A DNA stretch of 5,710 nucleotides from Chloroflexota bacterium. Lineage in GTDB: Bacteria; Chloroflexota; Dehalococcoidia; GIF9; UBA5629. The stretch covers positions 1-5,710 of the forward strand of contig JAPLHJ010000066.1 of the NCBI GenBank assembly GCA_026389675.1, written 5' to 3'. The notes under the pieces are model-generated. The model was not told the origin of the DNA, searched no databases, and worked only from the letters and a program-made list of their open reading frames with translations. Positions 1 to 5,710 of the stretch are shown here, in pieces (position 1 is the stretch's first letter; each line of letters starts with the position of its first letter). The translations under genes were made by a program, and so were the position numbers.

Positions 1-1
1 C

Positions 2-568
2 AGCCTGCCGCAGGCCGAGGTCAGCAACGGCCTGGCCGAGGTTATCAAGTACGGCATGATACGTGACAGCGCTTTCTTCAACATGCTGGAGAAAAACATG
101 CAGAAGATACGCGCCTTTGAAGACCCGCTGCTGGAGGAAGTGGCAGCGCGTTCAGCCGCCATCAAGGCAGGCATAGTGGCGAAAGACGAGCGGGATACCG
201 GGCTCCGCAATATTCTGAATTTCGGCCATACCATCGGCCACGCCGTCGAGGCAGCCTCCGATTTCAAGATCCGGCACGGCCAGGCTGTGGCCACCGGCAT
301 GGTAAAGGCCTCCGCTATCGCCTGCCGCATGGGTATCTTCCCGCGTCCCCGCCTCCTGAGATTGAAAAACCTCCTGCTGCAGGCAGGATTGCCGGTGACC
401 ATGCCGCGGGTGGATATGGCCCGCGTGATCGCGGCCATGGAGCACGATAAAAAAGTTCAAAACGGTAAAATCAGGTTCATACTGCCGCGCACAATCGGCA
501 AGGTTTTCATCGCAGATGATGTGAGCTTCGCCCTGGCGGTAGAGGTGATGGAGAGCAGCGATGATTAA
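2..568 (+). CDS. aroB: 3-dehydroquinate synthase, 3' part (5' end outside window)
   Basis: AroB converts DAHP to 3-dehydroquinate in the cytoplasm, using NAD and a divalent metal (usually zinc); it is the second step of the shikimate pathway. The reading frame is open from base 2, so the gene starts before the window. About 188 residues are visible and roughly the N-terminal 170, with the NAD-binding domain, are missing. The visible part begins in the family motif GLAEVIKYG, whose Glu (bases 38-40) is a metal ligand. The motif LNFGHTIGHAVE follows, with ligand His at 227-229, and then RHGQAVATGM with the third ligand His at 275-277. The 16-residue spacing of the two His matches the family. 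An ATG at 56 is internal and not a start. The TAA stop lies inside the start of aroD, an 8-base overlap. No defect is visible in this part. Confidence 0.96.
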   Translation, partial: SLPQAEVSNGLAEVIKYGMIRDSAFFNMLEKNMQKIRAFEDPLLEEVAARSAAIKAGIVAKDERDTGLRNILNFGHTIGHAVEAASDFKIRHGQAVATGMVKASAIACRMGIFPRPRLLRLKNLLLQAGLPVTMPRVDMARVIAAMEHDKKVQNGKIRFILPRTIGKVFIADDVSFALAVEVMESSDD

Positions 569-1214
569 GCCGAGGATTTGCGCGGTGATCACAGGCAGCG
601 ATATGGAGGCGGTTACCAAAGCCGAGGGATTAGCCGACCTCTTTGAAGTGCGCATCGATTTAATCGGCAGCAAATGGCAGCAGGTTGCCGCCGGACTGCG
701 CAAGCCCTGGATCGCCGCTAACCGTAACGCAGCAAACCATGGGAGGCACGAGGGCAGTGAAGAGCACAGGGTCAACAAGCTGCTTGCGGCGCTGCAGATG
801 GGAGCAGACATCATTGATATCGAAATTGAAACCCCGGGACTGGAGGATATCGTCAAGCAGGTCAAGGGTAAGGCTAAATGCCTGCTATCATATCATGACT
901 GGAGCGGCACCAAATCGCCGGAAACCCTGGCAGCGATGGTACAGCGGCAGTTGACCTCCGGGGCGGATATCTGCAAGGTCGTTACCACGGCCACCGGGAT
1001 CGATGACAACCTCGCGATTATCAGGTTGCCCTCGCTCTTTCCCATGGCCAGCGTGATAGCGCTGGCCATGGGTACCGCCGGGGCGCTCAGCCGAGTGCTC
1101 TCCCCCCTGGCCGGCGGCTATCTCACCTATGCCTCCATCGGAAGGGGCAGCGCCTCGGCTCCCGGTCAGCTCAGCGTAGAAGCCATGCGCTCTATTTACA
1201 GGACGCTGTCATGA
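561..1214 (+). CDS. aroD: 3-dehydroquinate dehydratase, type I
   Basis: This enzyme dehydrates 3-dehydroquinate to 3-dehydroshikimate through a Schiff base, the third shikimate-pathway step. The 217-residue product is slightly short for the class (about 220-250) but looks complete. Visible are the substrate-binding EVRID (E29, R31, D33), N54-R55 on the next strand, catalytic His in SYHDW (H112), the Schiff-base Lys in GADICKVV (K139), MGTAGALSR with the carboxylate-binding R178, and the closing loop SAPGQLS (199-205). These mark type I, not the unrelated type II AroQ fold. The ATG at 561 overlaps the aroB stop by 8 bases and has GGAGAG at 550-555, five bases upstream. The stop shares ATGA with the aroE start. 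A perfect 13-bp inverted repeat lies within codons for residues 161-171 and is listed separately. Confidence 0.96.
   Translation: MIKPRICAVITGSDMEAVTKAEGLADLFEVRIDLIGSKWQQVAAGLRKPWIAANRNAANHGRHEGSEEHRVNKLLAALQMGADIIDIEIETPGLEDIVKQVKGKAKCLLSYHDWSGTKSPETLAAMVQRQLTSGADICKVVTTATGIDDNLAIIRLPSLFPMASVIALAMGTAGALSRVLSPLAGGYLTYASIGRGSASAPGQLSVEAMRSIYRTLS
1041..1072. repeat. Perfect 13-bp inverted repeat (stem-loop) inside aroD
   Basis: CCCATGGCCAGCG at 1041-1053 is exactly complementary to CGCTGGCCATGGG at 1060-1072, leaving a 6-base loop TGATAG. Ten of the 13 pairs are G-C, so an RNA hairpin here should be very stable. It lies wholly in aroD codons for a PMASVIALAMG segment just before the conserved GxxSR motif. 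No T-run follows, so it does not look like an intrinsic terminator. Whether it acts as an RNA processing or pausing site, or is a chance outcome of coding, cannot be told from sequence alone. Confidence 0.85.
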
Positions 1215-2185
1215 ATATAAATCCGGAGATAACCGGTACAACAAAACTGTGCGGAGTGATGGGCGACCCGGTGGAACACAGTGTATCTCCCGCCATGCAT
1301 AATGCCGCCTTCAGGGCACTCGGGTTAGACTACGCTTACCTCCCCTTTCGCGTCCGCAGGGAAGATCTGCCCGCCGCCCTGCAGGGTATGCGGGCGCTCA
1401 ACATCCGCGGCTTAAACGTCACCATACCACACAAAGTGGCGATTCTCCCGTTGCTGGATGAGATAGACCCGCTGGCCCGGCAAATAGGCGCGGTGAATGT
1501 GCTGCTCAACGACCACGGCCGCCTGTCAGGTTACAACACCGACGCACAGGGTTTCCTGCGCATGTTGACCGGGAACAACGTTGATATGCAGGGAAAGAAC
1601 GTCGTTGTACTGGGCGCGGGAGGCGCGGCCCGGGCCATCAGTTTCGCGCTGGCCTCCCGCGGAGCGGCACTTACCATCCTGAACCGCACTGCTGCCCCGG
1701 CGCAGGCCTGCGCCGCAGATATCTCAAAGACATTCAGCCTGCCCATAAAAGTGCTGGACCTGAACCGTGAAAGCCTGGCCCACACCCTGCAACAGGCCTG
1801 CCTGCTGGTCAATGCAACCAGCGTGGGTATGTCGCCACAGGCCGATGCGACACCGGTCGACCATGAGTTGCTGGGGCCGCATATCATCGTCGTGGATATC
1901 GTCTATAACCCGCATAAGTCCAGGCTGCTGAAGGAGGCAGAGCAGGCCGGCGCCAGGACCATTAACGGCCTGGAGATGCTCGTCTGGCAGGGCGCGCTGG
2001 CCTTCGAGATATGGACCGGCCGGCAGCCACCGCTCAACGTCATGCGCCGGGCGGCCACCGCCGCCCAAAAATGTCATTGCGAGGAGCGTAGCGACGAAGC
2101 AATCTATTCACCGCGGGCAGATTGCCGCGCCCTTCGGGCTCGCAATGACGAGGGAAAGGGCGAGGCGAACCTTAATGAAAAGTAA
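1211..2185 (+). CDS. aroE: Shikimate dehydrogenase (NADP+), with a repeat-encoded C-terminal tail
   Basis: AroE reduces 3-dehydroshikimate to shikimate with NADPH. The N-terminal substrate domain shows HSVSPAMHN (S24 and S26 bind shikimate), NVTIPHK with catalytic K75, and GYNTD with catalytic D111. The Rossmann domain shows VLGAGGAARAI (from about 133), NRT (158-160), NATSVGM (201-207) and DIVYNP (229-234). The C-terminal helix motif NGLEMLVWQGALAFEIW (252-268) is also present. The start ATG shares ATGA with the aroD stop and has AGGA at 1200-1203. At 324 residues the product is longer than the usual 270-290. The excess is residues 288-324: residues 288-313 are encoded by a palindromic repeat (2073-2149, beginning CHCEERSDEAI) and 314-324 by former spacer. 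The catalytic fold is complete before the tail, so I expect an active enzyme, but its true C-terminus is unverified. Confidence 0.95.
   Translation: MNINPEITGTTKLCGVMGDPVEHSVSPAMHNAAFRALGLDYAYLPFRVRREDLPAALQGMRALNIRGLNVTIPHKVAILPLLDEIDPLARQIGAVNVLLNDHGRLSGYNTDAQGFLRMLTGNNVDMQGKNVVVLGAGGAARAISFALASRGAALTILNRTAAPAQACAADISKTFSLPIKVLDLNRESLAHTLQQACLLVNATSVGMSPQADATPVDHELLGPHIIVVDIVYNPHKSRLLKEAEQAGARTINGLEMLVWQGALAFEIWTGRQPPLNVMRRAATAAQKCHCEERSDEAIYSPRADCRALRARNDEGKGEANLNEK
2073..2149. repeat. Dispersed palindromic repeat (CHCEERSDEAI type), inserted at the aroE 3' end
   Basis: A 77-bp imperfect palindrome. The outer arms GTCATTGCGAG (2073-2083) and CTCGCAATGAC (2139-2149) pair perfectly over 11 bp, and the inner arms GCAATCT (2099-2105) and AGATTGC (2119-2125) over 7 bp, around a central unpaired part. 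The forward reading gives CHCEERSDEAI and the reverse gives VIASPKGAAI. From general knowledge, both are protein strings that recur as artefacts of a small non-coding repeat scattered through many bacterial genomes. It encodes no protein of its own, and no transposase or clear target-site duplication is visible. It could fold into a long hairpin in the mRNA between aroE and aroK. Only one copy is in this window, so membership of a family is inferred from recognition. Confidence 0.85.
2162..2165 (+). promoter_or_regulatory. Likely ribosome binding site deciding the aroK start
   Basis: GAGG at 2162-2165 ends nine bases before the ATG at 2175, with a second purine-rich GAGGG at 2150-2154. The alternative in-frame ATG at 2145 lies inside the palindromic repeat and has no such sequence in front of it, which favours 2175. 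Confidence 0.55.
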
Positions 2186-2729
2186 TATAGCGCTGATAGG
2201 TTTCATGGGCGCCGGCAAATCCGTCACAGGCCGGGCCCTGGCCGCTAAATTAAACATGGAGTTCGTCGACCTTGACTCCCTGATAAGGGAAAAGGCCGCC
2301 ATGTCCATCGCCGAGATATTCGCCCGTGACGGCGAACCGGCCTTCCGCCGGATGGAGGCTGAGATAGCGGAACAGGCGGCCGCCAAAGAAAAGGCGGTCA
2401 TCGCCTGCGGGGGCGGCATCGTGTTACAGCCAAATAATATCGACATTATTAAAAAATCTTCGGTCATCGTGTACCTGGCGGCCGAGCCGGCCGTCCTGTT
2501 GCGGCGTGCGCTCAACAGCCAAGAAAAACGCCCCTTGCTGGAGGTCGTGGATCCCGCCTCGGCCATCGACGACCTGTTAAAATACCGCAGGCCATTGTAT
2601 GAAAAGGCCGCAGATATTATTATAGATACGTCTCAATTAGATGTAGCCGGCGTGGTCGGCCGCATACGTGAGGAACTGGTGAAAAATGAGAGCTTTAATC
2701 TCGAGAAGCACGCTACTGGGCAGGGCTGA
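2175..2729 (+). CDS. aroK: Shikimate kinase
   Basis: AroK phosphorylates shikimate at the 3-hydroxyl with ATP. From the chosen start the product is 184 residues, close to the family's usual 165-180. It opens with the P-loop GFMGAGKS (residues 9-16). Also visible are the shikimate-binding FVDLD (D34) and FRRME (R58), the glycine motif CGGG (78-81), the lid motif RPLLE (R119) and the YRRPLY motif (R138). I chose ATG 2175 because the P-loop then begins nine residues in, as is normal, and GAGG lies nine bases before it. The ATG at 2145 would add ten residues read partly from the repeat. The start overlaps the repeat-extended aroE by 11 bases, and the last 44 bases overlap aroA. The final 15 or so residues lie beyond the usual kinase fold. 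Confidence 0.95.
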   Translation: MKSNIALIGFMGAGKSVTGRALAAKLNMEFVDLDSLIREKAAMSIAEIFARDGEPAFRRMEAEIAEQAAAKEKAVIACGGGIVLQPNNIDIIKKSSVIVYLAAEPAVLLRRALNSQEKRPLLEVVDPASAIDDLLKYRRPLYEKAADIIIDTSQLDVAGVVGRIREELVKNESFNLEKHATGQG

Positions 2730-3922
2730 AGCGCCCTCCTCCAAGAGCTACACACTGCGCGGCCTGGTGTGCGCGGCGCTGGCCAACGGTCAAAGTGAAA
2801 TAGAGCGCCCGCTTTACGCTGATGATACCGAGGCCGGCCGGGACGTGCTGCGTAAGATAGGCGCCGTGATAACGGAGAAGGGCAGCTCCTGGATGGTCAA
2901 CGGCGGACATCTCCGCCAGCCGGATACCGAATTGTATTGCCGCAACTCGGCTGGCACGCTACGCTTCATGACCGCCGTCTGCTCTTTGGTGCCGGGCATC
3001 TGCCACCTTACTGCCGGGCTATCGCTATCCCGCCGGCCCATACTCCCACTGATAACGGCGCTTCGCAAGCTCGGAGTTAATAGCTACTCCGAGAGAGGCG
3101 CTGCCCTGGTTTCAGTCGAGGGAGGAAAGCTGCAGGGCGGCTCAACCTACCTGCCCGGGGACGTAAGCTCGCAGCTCGTATCAGCTATACTCTTCATAGC
3201 GCCTCTGTCGGAGCAAGGCATTGAGCTTGAATTAACCCCGCCCGTCGAATCAAAACCCTACATAAGCATGACAATCGACTGCATGAAGCAGTTCGGGGTG
3301 AAGGTCGAGCATACACCAGATTTCATCAATTACAAAGTCAAGCCCCAGCTATACAGGCCCGCCAAATATCGGGCAGAGGGGGACTGGTCATCGGCCGCCT
3401 ACCTGCTCTCGCTGGGTGTCGTGGCCGGAGAGGTAGAGGTCTCCAACCTCAGCAGGAGCAGCCACCAGGCCGACCGGCAGATATGGATATTGCTCAACCG
3501 GATGGAGGCCGATATACACGCCGGGCACAACTCCGTCAGGGCAAGGAGGTCGGCCCTCAAAGCCATCAAGGCCGATCTCTCCGACTGCATCGACCTGATG
3601 CCCACCATGGCGGTGCTGGCAGCGACGGCCAAAGGTGTTACGGAGCTAACCGGTATCAGCAGGGCCAGGCTCAAGGAATCCAACCGTGTCGGGGCTGTTG
3701 TGGAAGGTCTGGTAAGGATGGGCATACCCGTCAGGGAGGAAATGGACGCCATGTTTATCACCGGCGGCGGGCGATCACCGTATTGCCATGGCCTTCAGCA
3801 TCCTGGGCGTAATTGCAGGCAACACTGTCATCGAGGACGCCGAATGCGTCTCCAAGACCTATCCTGAATTTTGGAACGTCCTTAAAAGCCTGGGCGGCGG
3901 GGTGGTGCTGGATGGGCAATAG
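2686..3922 (+). CDS. aroA: 3-phosphoshikimate 1-carboxyvinyltransferase (EPSP synthase), frameshifted near 3763-3773
   Basis: EPSP synthase joins PEP to shikimate 3-phosphate. In the starting frame the protein shows APSSKSYTLR (K20, S21, R25), NSAGTLR (87-93), RRP (116-118), DVSSQ (159-163), DLMP with the probable catalytic D303, and RLKESNR (328-334). After TGG (359-361) homology stops, and that frame runs with unrelated sequence to a TGA at 3865-3867 (393 residues). The missing end is present one frame over from 3770: GDHRIAMAF, then VSKTYPEF, stopping with TAG at 3920-3922. Joined, the product would be about 411 residues, a little short for the family (about 420-450). The loop normally found before DHRIAM seems to be missing, so a deletion of 3n+2 bases or one extra base could explain the break. 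The unshifted product lacks the PEP-binding Arg of DHR and the Lys of SKT and should be inactive. Sequencing or assembly error is possible. The start is supported by GAGGA at 2670-2674. Confidence 0.9.
3770..3922 (+). other. aroA: C-terminal end of aroA in the shifted (+1) frame
   Basis: Reading from 3770 gives about 50 residues that are plainly the EPSP synthase C-terminus: GDHRIAMAF at the start, then IEDAECVSKTYPEFW, then KSLGGG, with TAG at 3920-3922. The upstream aroA frame reaches this point one base out of phase. This segment overlaps the aroC start by 11 bases, the tight spacing typical of this operon, which suggests it is the original aroA end and not a chance match. Confidence 0.92.
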
Positions 3923-5003
3923 CATCGGAAGCCAGTTCGTTGTCACCAGCTTCGGCGAAAGCCACGGCAAATGTATTGGTGTGGTGGTGGACGGCTGCCC
4001 GGCAGGGCTGCCCATCGGTATCGATGAGATACAGGCCGAGGTGGACAGGCGCAAACCGCAGAGCGGCGCCGGCGGCACAGGGCGCAGGGAAGAAGACCGT
4101 GTGGAAATACTTTCGGGTATATTGAAGGGCACGTCCACCGGCGCGCCTATCTGCATGCTGGCCTGGAACAAGGATGCCGATTCCAGCGCTTACAGTGAAG
4201 TCATCTCCACCCCCAGGCCCGGTCACGCCGACTACACAGCCTTCCTCAAATACGGCAAATACAATGATTTCCGCGGCGGGGGCAGGTTCTCCGGGCGTAT
4301 AACCGCCGGCTTCGTCATGGCCGGCGCCATCGCCCGCAAACTGCTGGCGCTGTCCGGCATCGAGATAATCGCACATACAGTGCAGATAGGGGATATCAGG
4401 GCGGTACCCCACCCTTCAGATATCACCAGGGAAAACGTGGATAAAAGCCCGGTCAGGTGCGCCGACACCGCCGCGGCAGCGAAGATGATAAGGCTGATCA
4501 AAGCGCTGCAAAAGGAGGCCGACAGCATCGGCGGCATCGTAGAAGTGCTGGCTTTCAACGTGCCCGGGGGATTGGGCGAGCCCGTTTTCGATACACTGGA
4601 AGGGGAGCTGTCCAAAGCCTTCTTCGCCATCCCGGCTGCCCGGGGGGTGGAATTCGGCGCCGGCTGGGGGGCGGCGGCCATGAAAGGCTCGCAGCACAAC
4701 GACCTCTTCAGGATGAGCGGTAAAAAGATAGTCACGCTGACCAATAACGCGGGTGGCATCTCGGGAGGGTTAAGCAACGGCATGCCCATCGTAGCTCGTG
4801 TGGCATTCAAACCAACCGCATCTATCGGCAAAAGCCAGGTAACCGTGGACCTCAAGACGGGCAGGAAGGTGGACCTCTCGGTTAAGGGCAGGCACGATAG
4901 CTGCATCGTGCCCAGGGCGGCGCCGGTGGTGGAGGCCATGACTGCAGCGGTGCTGTGCGATTTCGCATTGAGAGCCGGAATCATAGGGAGGATAATTACA
5001 TGA
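3912..5003 (+). CDS. aroC: Chorismate synthase
   Basis: AroC removes phosphate from EPSP to give chorismate and needs reduced FMN. The 363-residue product is of normal length. The three family signatures are present: GESHG (15-19, catalytic H18), RPGHADY (102-108, catalytic H105) followed by the DFRGGGRFSGRITAG region (119-133), and GRHDSC with RAAPVVEAM (326-343). Also seen are RRKP (46-49), which begins the phosphate-binding arginine region, and the flavin-site segment NNAGGISGG (278-286). The loop after RRKP reads QSGAGGTGR where many relatives have a GxS..TT.R pattern, a mild divergence. I start at ATG 3912 because the family begins MGN; the open frame reaches back to an ATG at 3813, but that stretch is aroA C-terminal sequence in another frame. 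It overlaps the true aroA end by 11 bases and shares ATGA with pheA. The ribosome binding site is weak, which fits coupling to aroA translation. Confidence 0.97.
   Translation: MGNSIGSQFVVTSFGESHGKCIGVVVDGCPAGLPIGIDEIQAEVDRRKPQSGAGGTGRREEDRVEILSGILKGTSTGAPICMLAWNKDADSSAYSEVISTPRPGHADYTAFLKYGKYNDFRGGGRFSGRITAGFVMAGAIARKLLALSGIEIIAHTVQIGDIRAVPHPSDITRENVDKSPVRCADTAAAAKMIRLIKALQKEADSIGGIVEVLAFNVPGGLGEPVFDTLEGELSKAFFAIPAARGVEFGAGWGAAAMKGSQHNDLFRMSGKKIVTLTNNAGGISGGLSNGMPIVARVAFKPTASIGKSQVTVDLKTGRKVDLSVKGRHDSCIVPRAAPVVEAMTAAVLCDFALRAGIIGRIIT
4986..4992 (+). promoter_or_regulatory. Ribosome binding site of pheA
   Basis: GGGAGGA at 4986-4992, with its GGAGG core ending eight bases before the ATG at 5000, is the strongest Shine-Dalgarno match in the window. 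It fixes the pheA start, which shares ATGA with the aroC stop. Confidence 0.8.
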
Positions 5004-5710
5004 GCCTTGAAGACCTGAGGGCAAATATCGATGATATCGATGCCCGCATCGTCAGGCTGCTGGCCGAGCGAATGAGCACGGCCCGTAAGATAGGCGCGCT
5101 TAAGAGAAAGGGGCTTAAGCAGGTACAGGACAGCACGCGTGAAAAAGAGGTTATTGAACACGTCAGGCAACTGGCGGAAAAAGAGGGCATCAGCCCCGCG
5201 GACGTGGAACGCCTCTATCAGGTGGTCATGGCAGCTTCAAAGAGCGTGCAGGGCACAGAGGTAGCCTTCCAGGGACAGGCGGGGGCCTACAGCCAGGAGG
5301 TTGCCCTGAGCTTCTTCGGCGCATCGGCGCTGACGCGTCCCTGCGAGACGCTGGACGAGGTCTTCAAGCTGGTACAGGACGGCAACCTGCCTTACGGCAT
5401 CATACCGGTGGAGAACTCGCAGGAGGGCAGCATCAGCCGTTCCTACGACCTGCTGCTCGATTCCGATGTCATGGTGTGCGGTGAGGCCCAGATACGGGTC
5501 TCACACTGCCTGTTAGCCAACCGCGGCACGACGCCCGGCGCTATAAAAAGAGTCTATTCCCATCCGCAGGCGCTGGCCCAGTGCCAGGGCTACCTGAGGA
5601 GGCTGGAGTGCGAGCTGATCCCATCCTACGATACGGCCGGCAGCGCCAGGATGATCAGGGATAAGAAACTGATGGACAGCGCGGCCGTGGCCAGCGCGCG
5701 GGCCGCTCAA
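5000..5710 (+). CDS. pheA: Bifunctional chorismate mutase / prephenate dehydratase (P-protein), 5' part
   Basis: This enzyme makes prephenate from chorismate and then phenylpyruvate, committing flux to phenylalanine. The frame is open for 237 codons and runs off the right edge. Residues 1 to about 85 are an AroQ-class chorismate mutase. Every active-site residue of the E. coli P-protein has its match at a constant offset of four: R7, R24, K35, D44, R47, E48, S80 and Q84. The prephenate dehydratase domain starts at about 87 with VAFQGQAGAYSQE, then IPVENSQEGSI (135-145), SHPQALAQC (187-195) and YDTAGSA (210-216). The catalytic Thr-Arg-Phe region and the phenylalanine-sensing ACT domain, if present, would lie beyond the window, so feedback control cannot be judged. 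The ATG overlaps the aroC stop by four bases and has a strong ribosome binding site. Confidence 0.96.
   Translation, partial: MSLEDLRANIDDIDARIVRLLAERMSTARKIGALKRKGLKQVQDSTREKEVIEHVRQLAEKEGISPADVERLYQVVMAASKSVQGTEVAFQGQAGAYSQEVALSFFGASALTRPCETLDEVFKLVQDGNLPYGIIPVENSQEGSISRSYDLLLDSDVMVCGEAQIRVSHCLLANRGTTPGAIKRVYSHPQALAQCQGYLRRLECELIPSYDTAGSARMIRDKKLMDSAAVASARAAQ

Noticed and set aside
152..865. Antisense open frame (237 codons) opposite aroB and aroD
   Set aside because: It spans the aroB/aroD junction, resembles no family I know, and both forward genes carry their full catalytic motifs.
2049..2066. Short hairpin GGGCGG / CCGCCC followed by an A-run near the end of aroE
   Set aside because: The stem is only 6 bp in GC-rich coding DNA, and the run after it is A, not T, on the + strand, so it is not a terminator. 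I see no sign of function.
3667..3687. AroA motif RLKESNR with Asn where many family members have Asp
   Set aside because: Asn is tolerated at this position in the family signature, and the key Glu and Arg are present.
3757..3780. Direct repeat ATCACCG on both sides of the aroA frame break (3757-3763 and 3774-3780)
   Set aside because: Removing one copy with the intervening bases destroys the DHRIAM motif, so a recent tandem duplication does not explain the break. The two copies encode different conserved codons and look coincidental.
3813..3911. Upstream ATG extending aroC by 33 codons
   Set aside because: These bases encode the conserved aroA C-terminus in another frame, and chorismate synthases start with MGN, as found at 3912.
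5015..5040. Repeated ATCGAT words near the pheA start
   Set aside because: They encode the normal NIDDIDA stretch of the chorismate mutase first helix; the repeat follows from similar codons.
4232..5170. Long antisense open frame (312 codons) opposite aroC and pheA
   Set aside because: It is a shadow of two well-supported genes in GC-rich DNA. Its translation shows no recognisable domain, and it crosses the aroC/pheA boundary.

Overview
The window is one densely packed, single-strand (+) shikimate-pathway operon. In order it holds the 3' part of aroB, then aroD (type I), aroE, aroK, aroA, aroC, and the 5' part of a pheA-type bifunctional chorismate mutase/prephenate dehydratase. Apart from the cut ends there is no stretch free of coding sequence. 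I see no RNA gene, promoter, terminator, CRISPR array or transposase gene. The encoded steps run from DAHP to 3-dehydroquinate (AroB), 3-dehydroshikimate (AroD), shikimate (AroE), shikimate 3-phosphate (AroK), EPSP (AroA), chorismate (AroC), and on to prephenate and phenylpyruvate (PheA). Adjacent genes overlap by 4 to 44 bases, which suggests one transcript with translational coupling. The first step (DAHP synthase) is not in the window and may lie upstream of aroB.

The DNA is GC-rich and clearly bacterial. The gene order with a type I dehydroquinase, together with a CHCEERSDEAI-type dispersed palindromic repeat, resembles what I recall of Dehalococcoidia (Chloroflexota) and related anaerobes. 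This is an inference from gene order and general knowledge, not a database match.

Region by region: 2-568 is aroB, including its three zinc ligands. 561-1214 is aroD, which contains an unexplained perfect 13-bp stem-loop at 1041-1072. 1211-2185 is aroE, whose last 37 codons exist because a 77-bp palindromic repeat (2073-2149) sits where a stop codon would otherwise be. 2175-2729 is aroK. 2686-3922 is aroA, broken by a frame change near 3763-3773 that leaves the essential C-terminal part in another frame. 3912-5003 is aroC. 5000-5710 is pheA, running off the right edge.

I do not see a new biological system. The points worth a second look are the repeat-extended AroE, the frameshifted AroA with a short loop, an alanine in AroA at the position that governs glyphosate sensitivity, and the stem-loop inside aroD.
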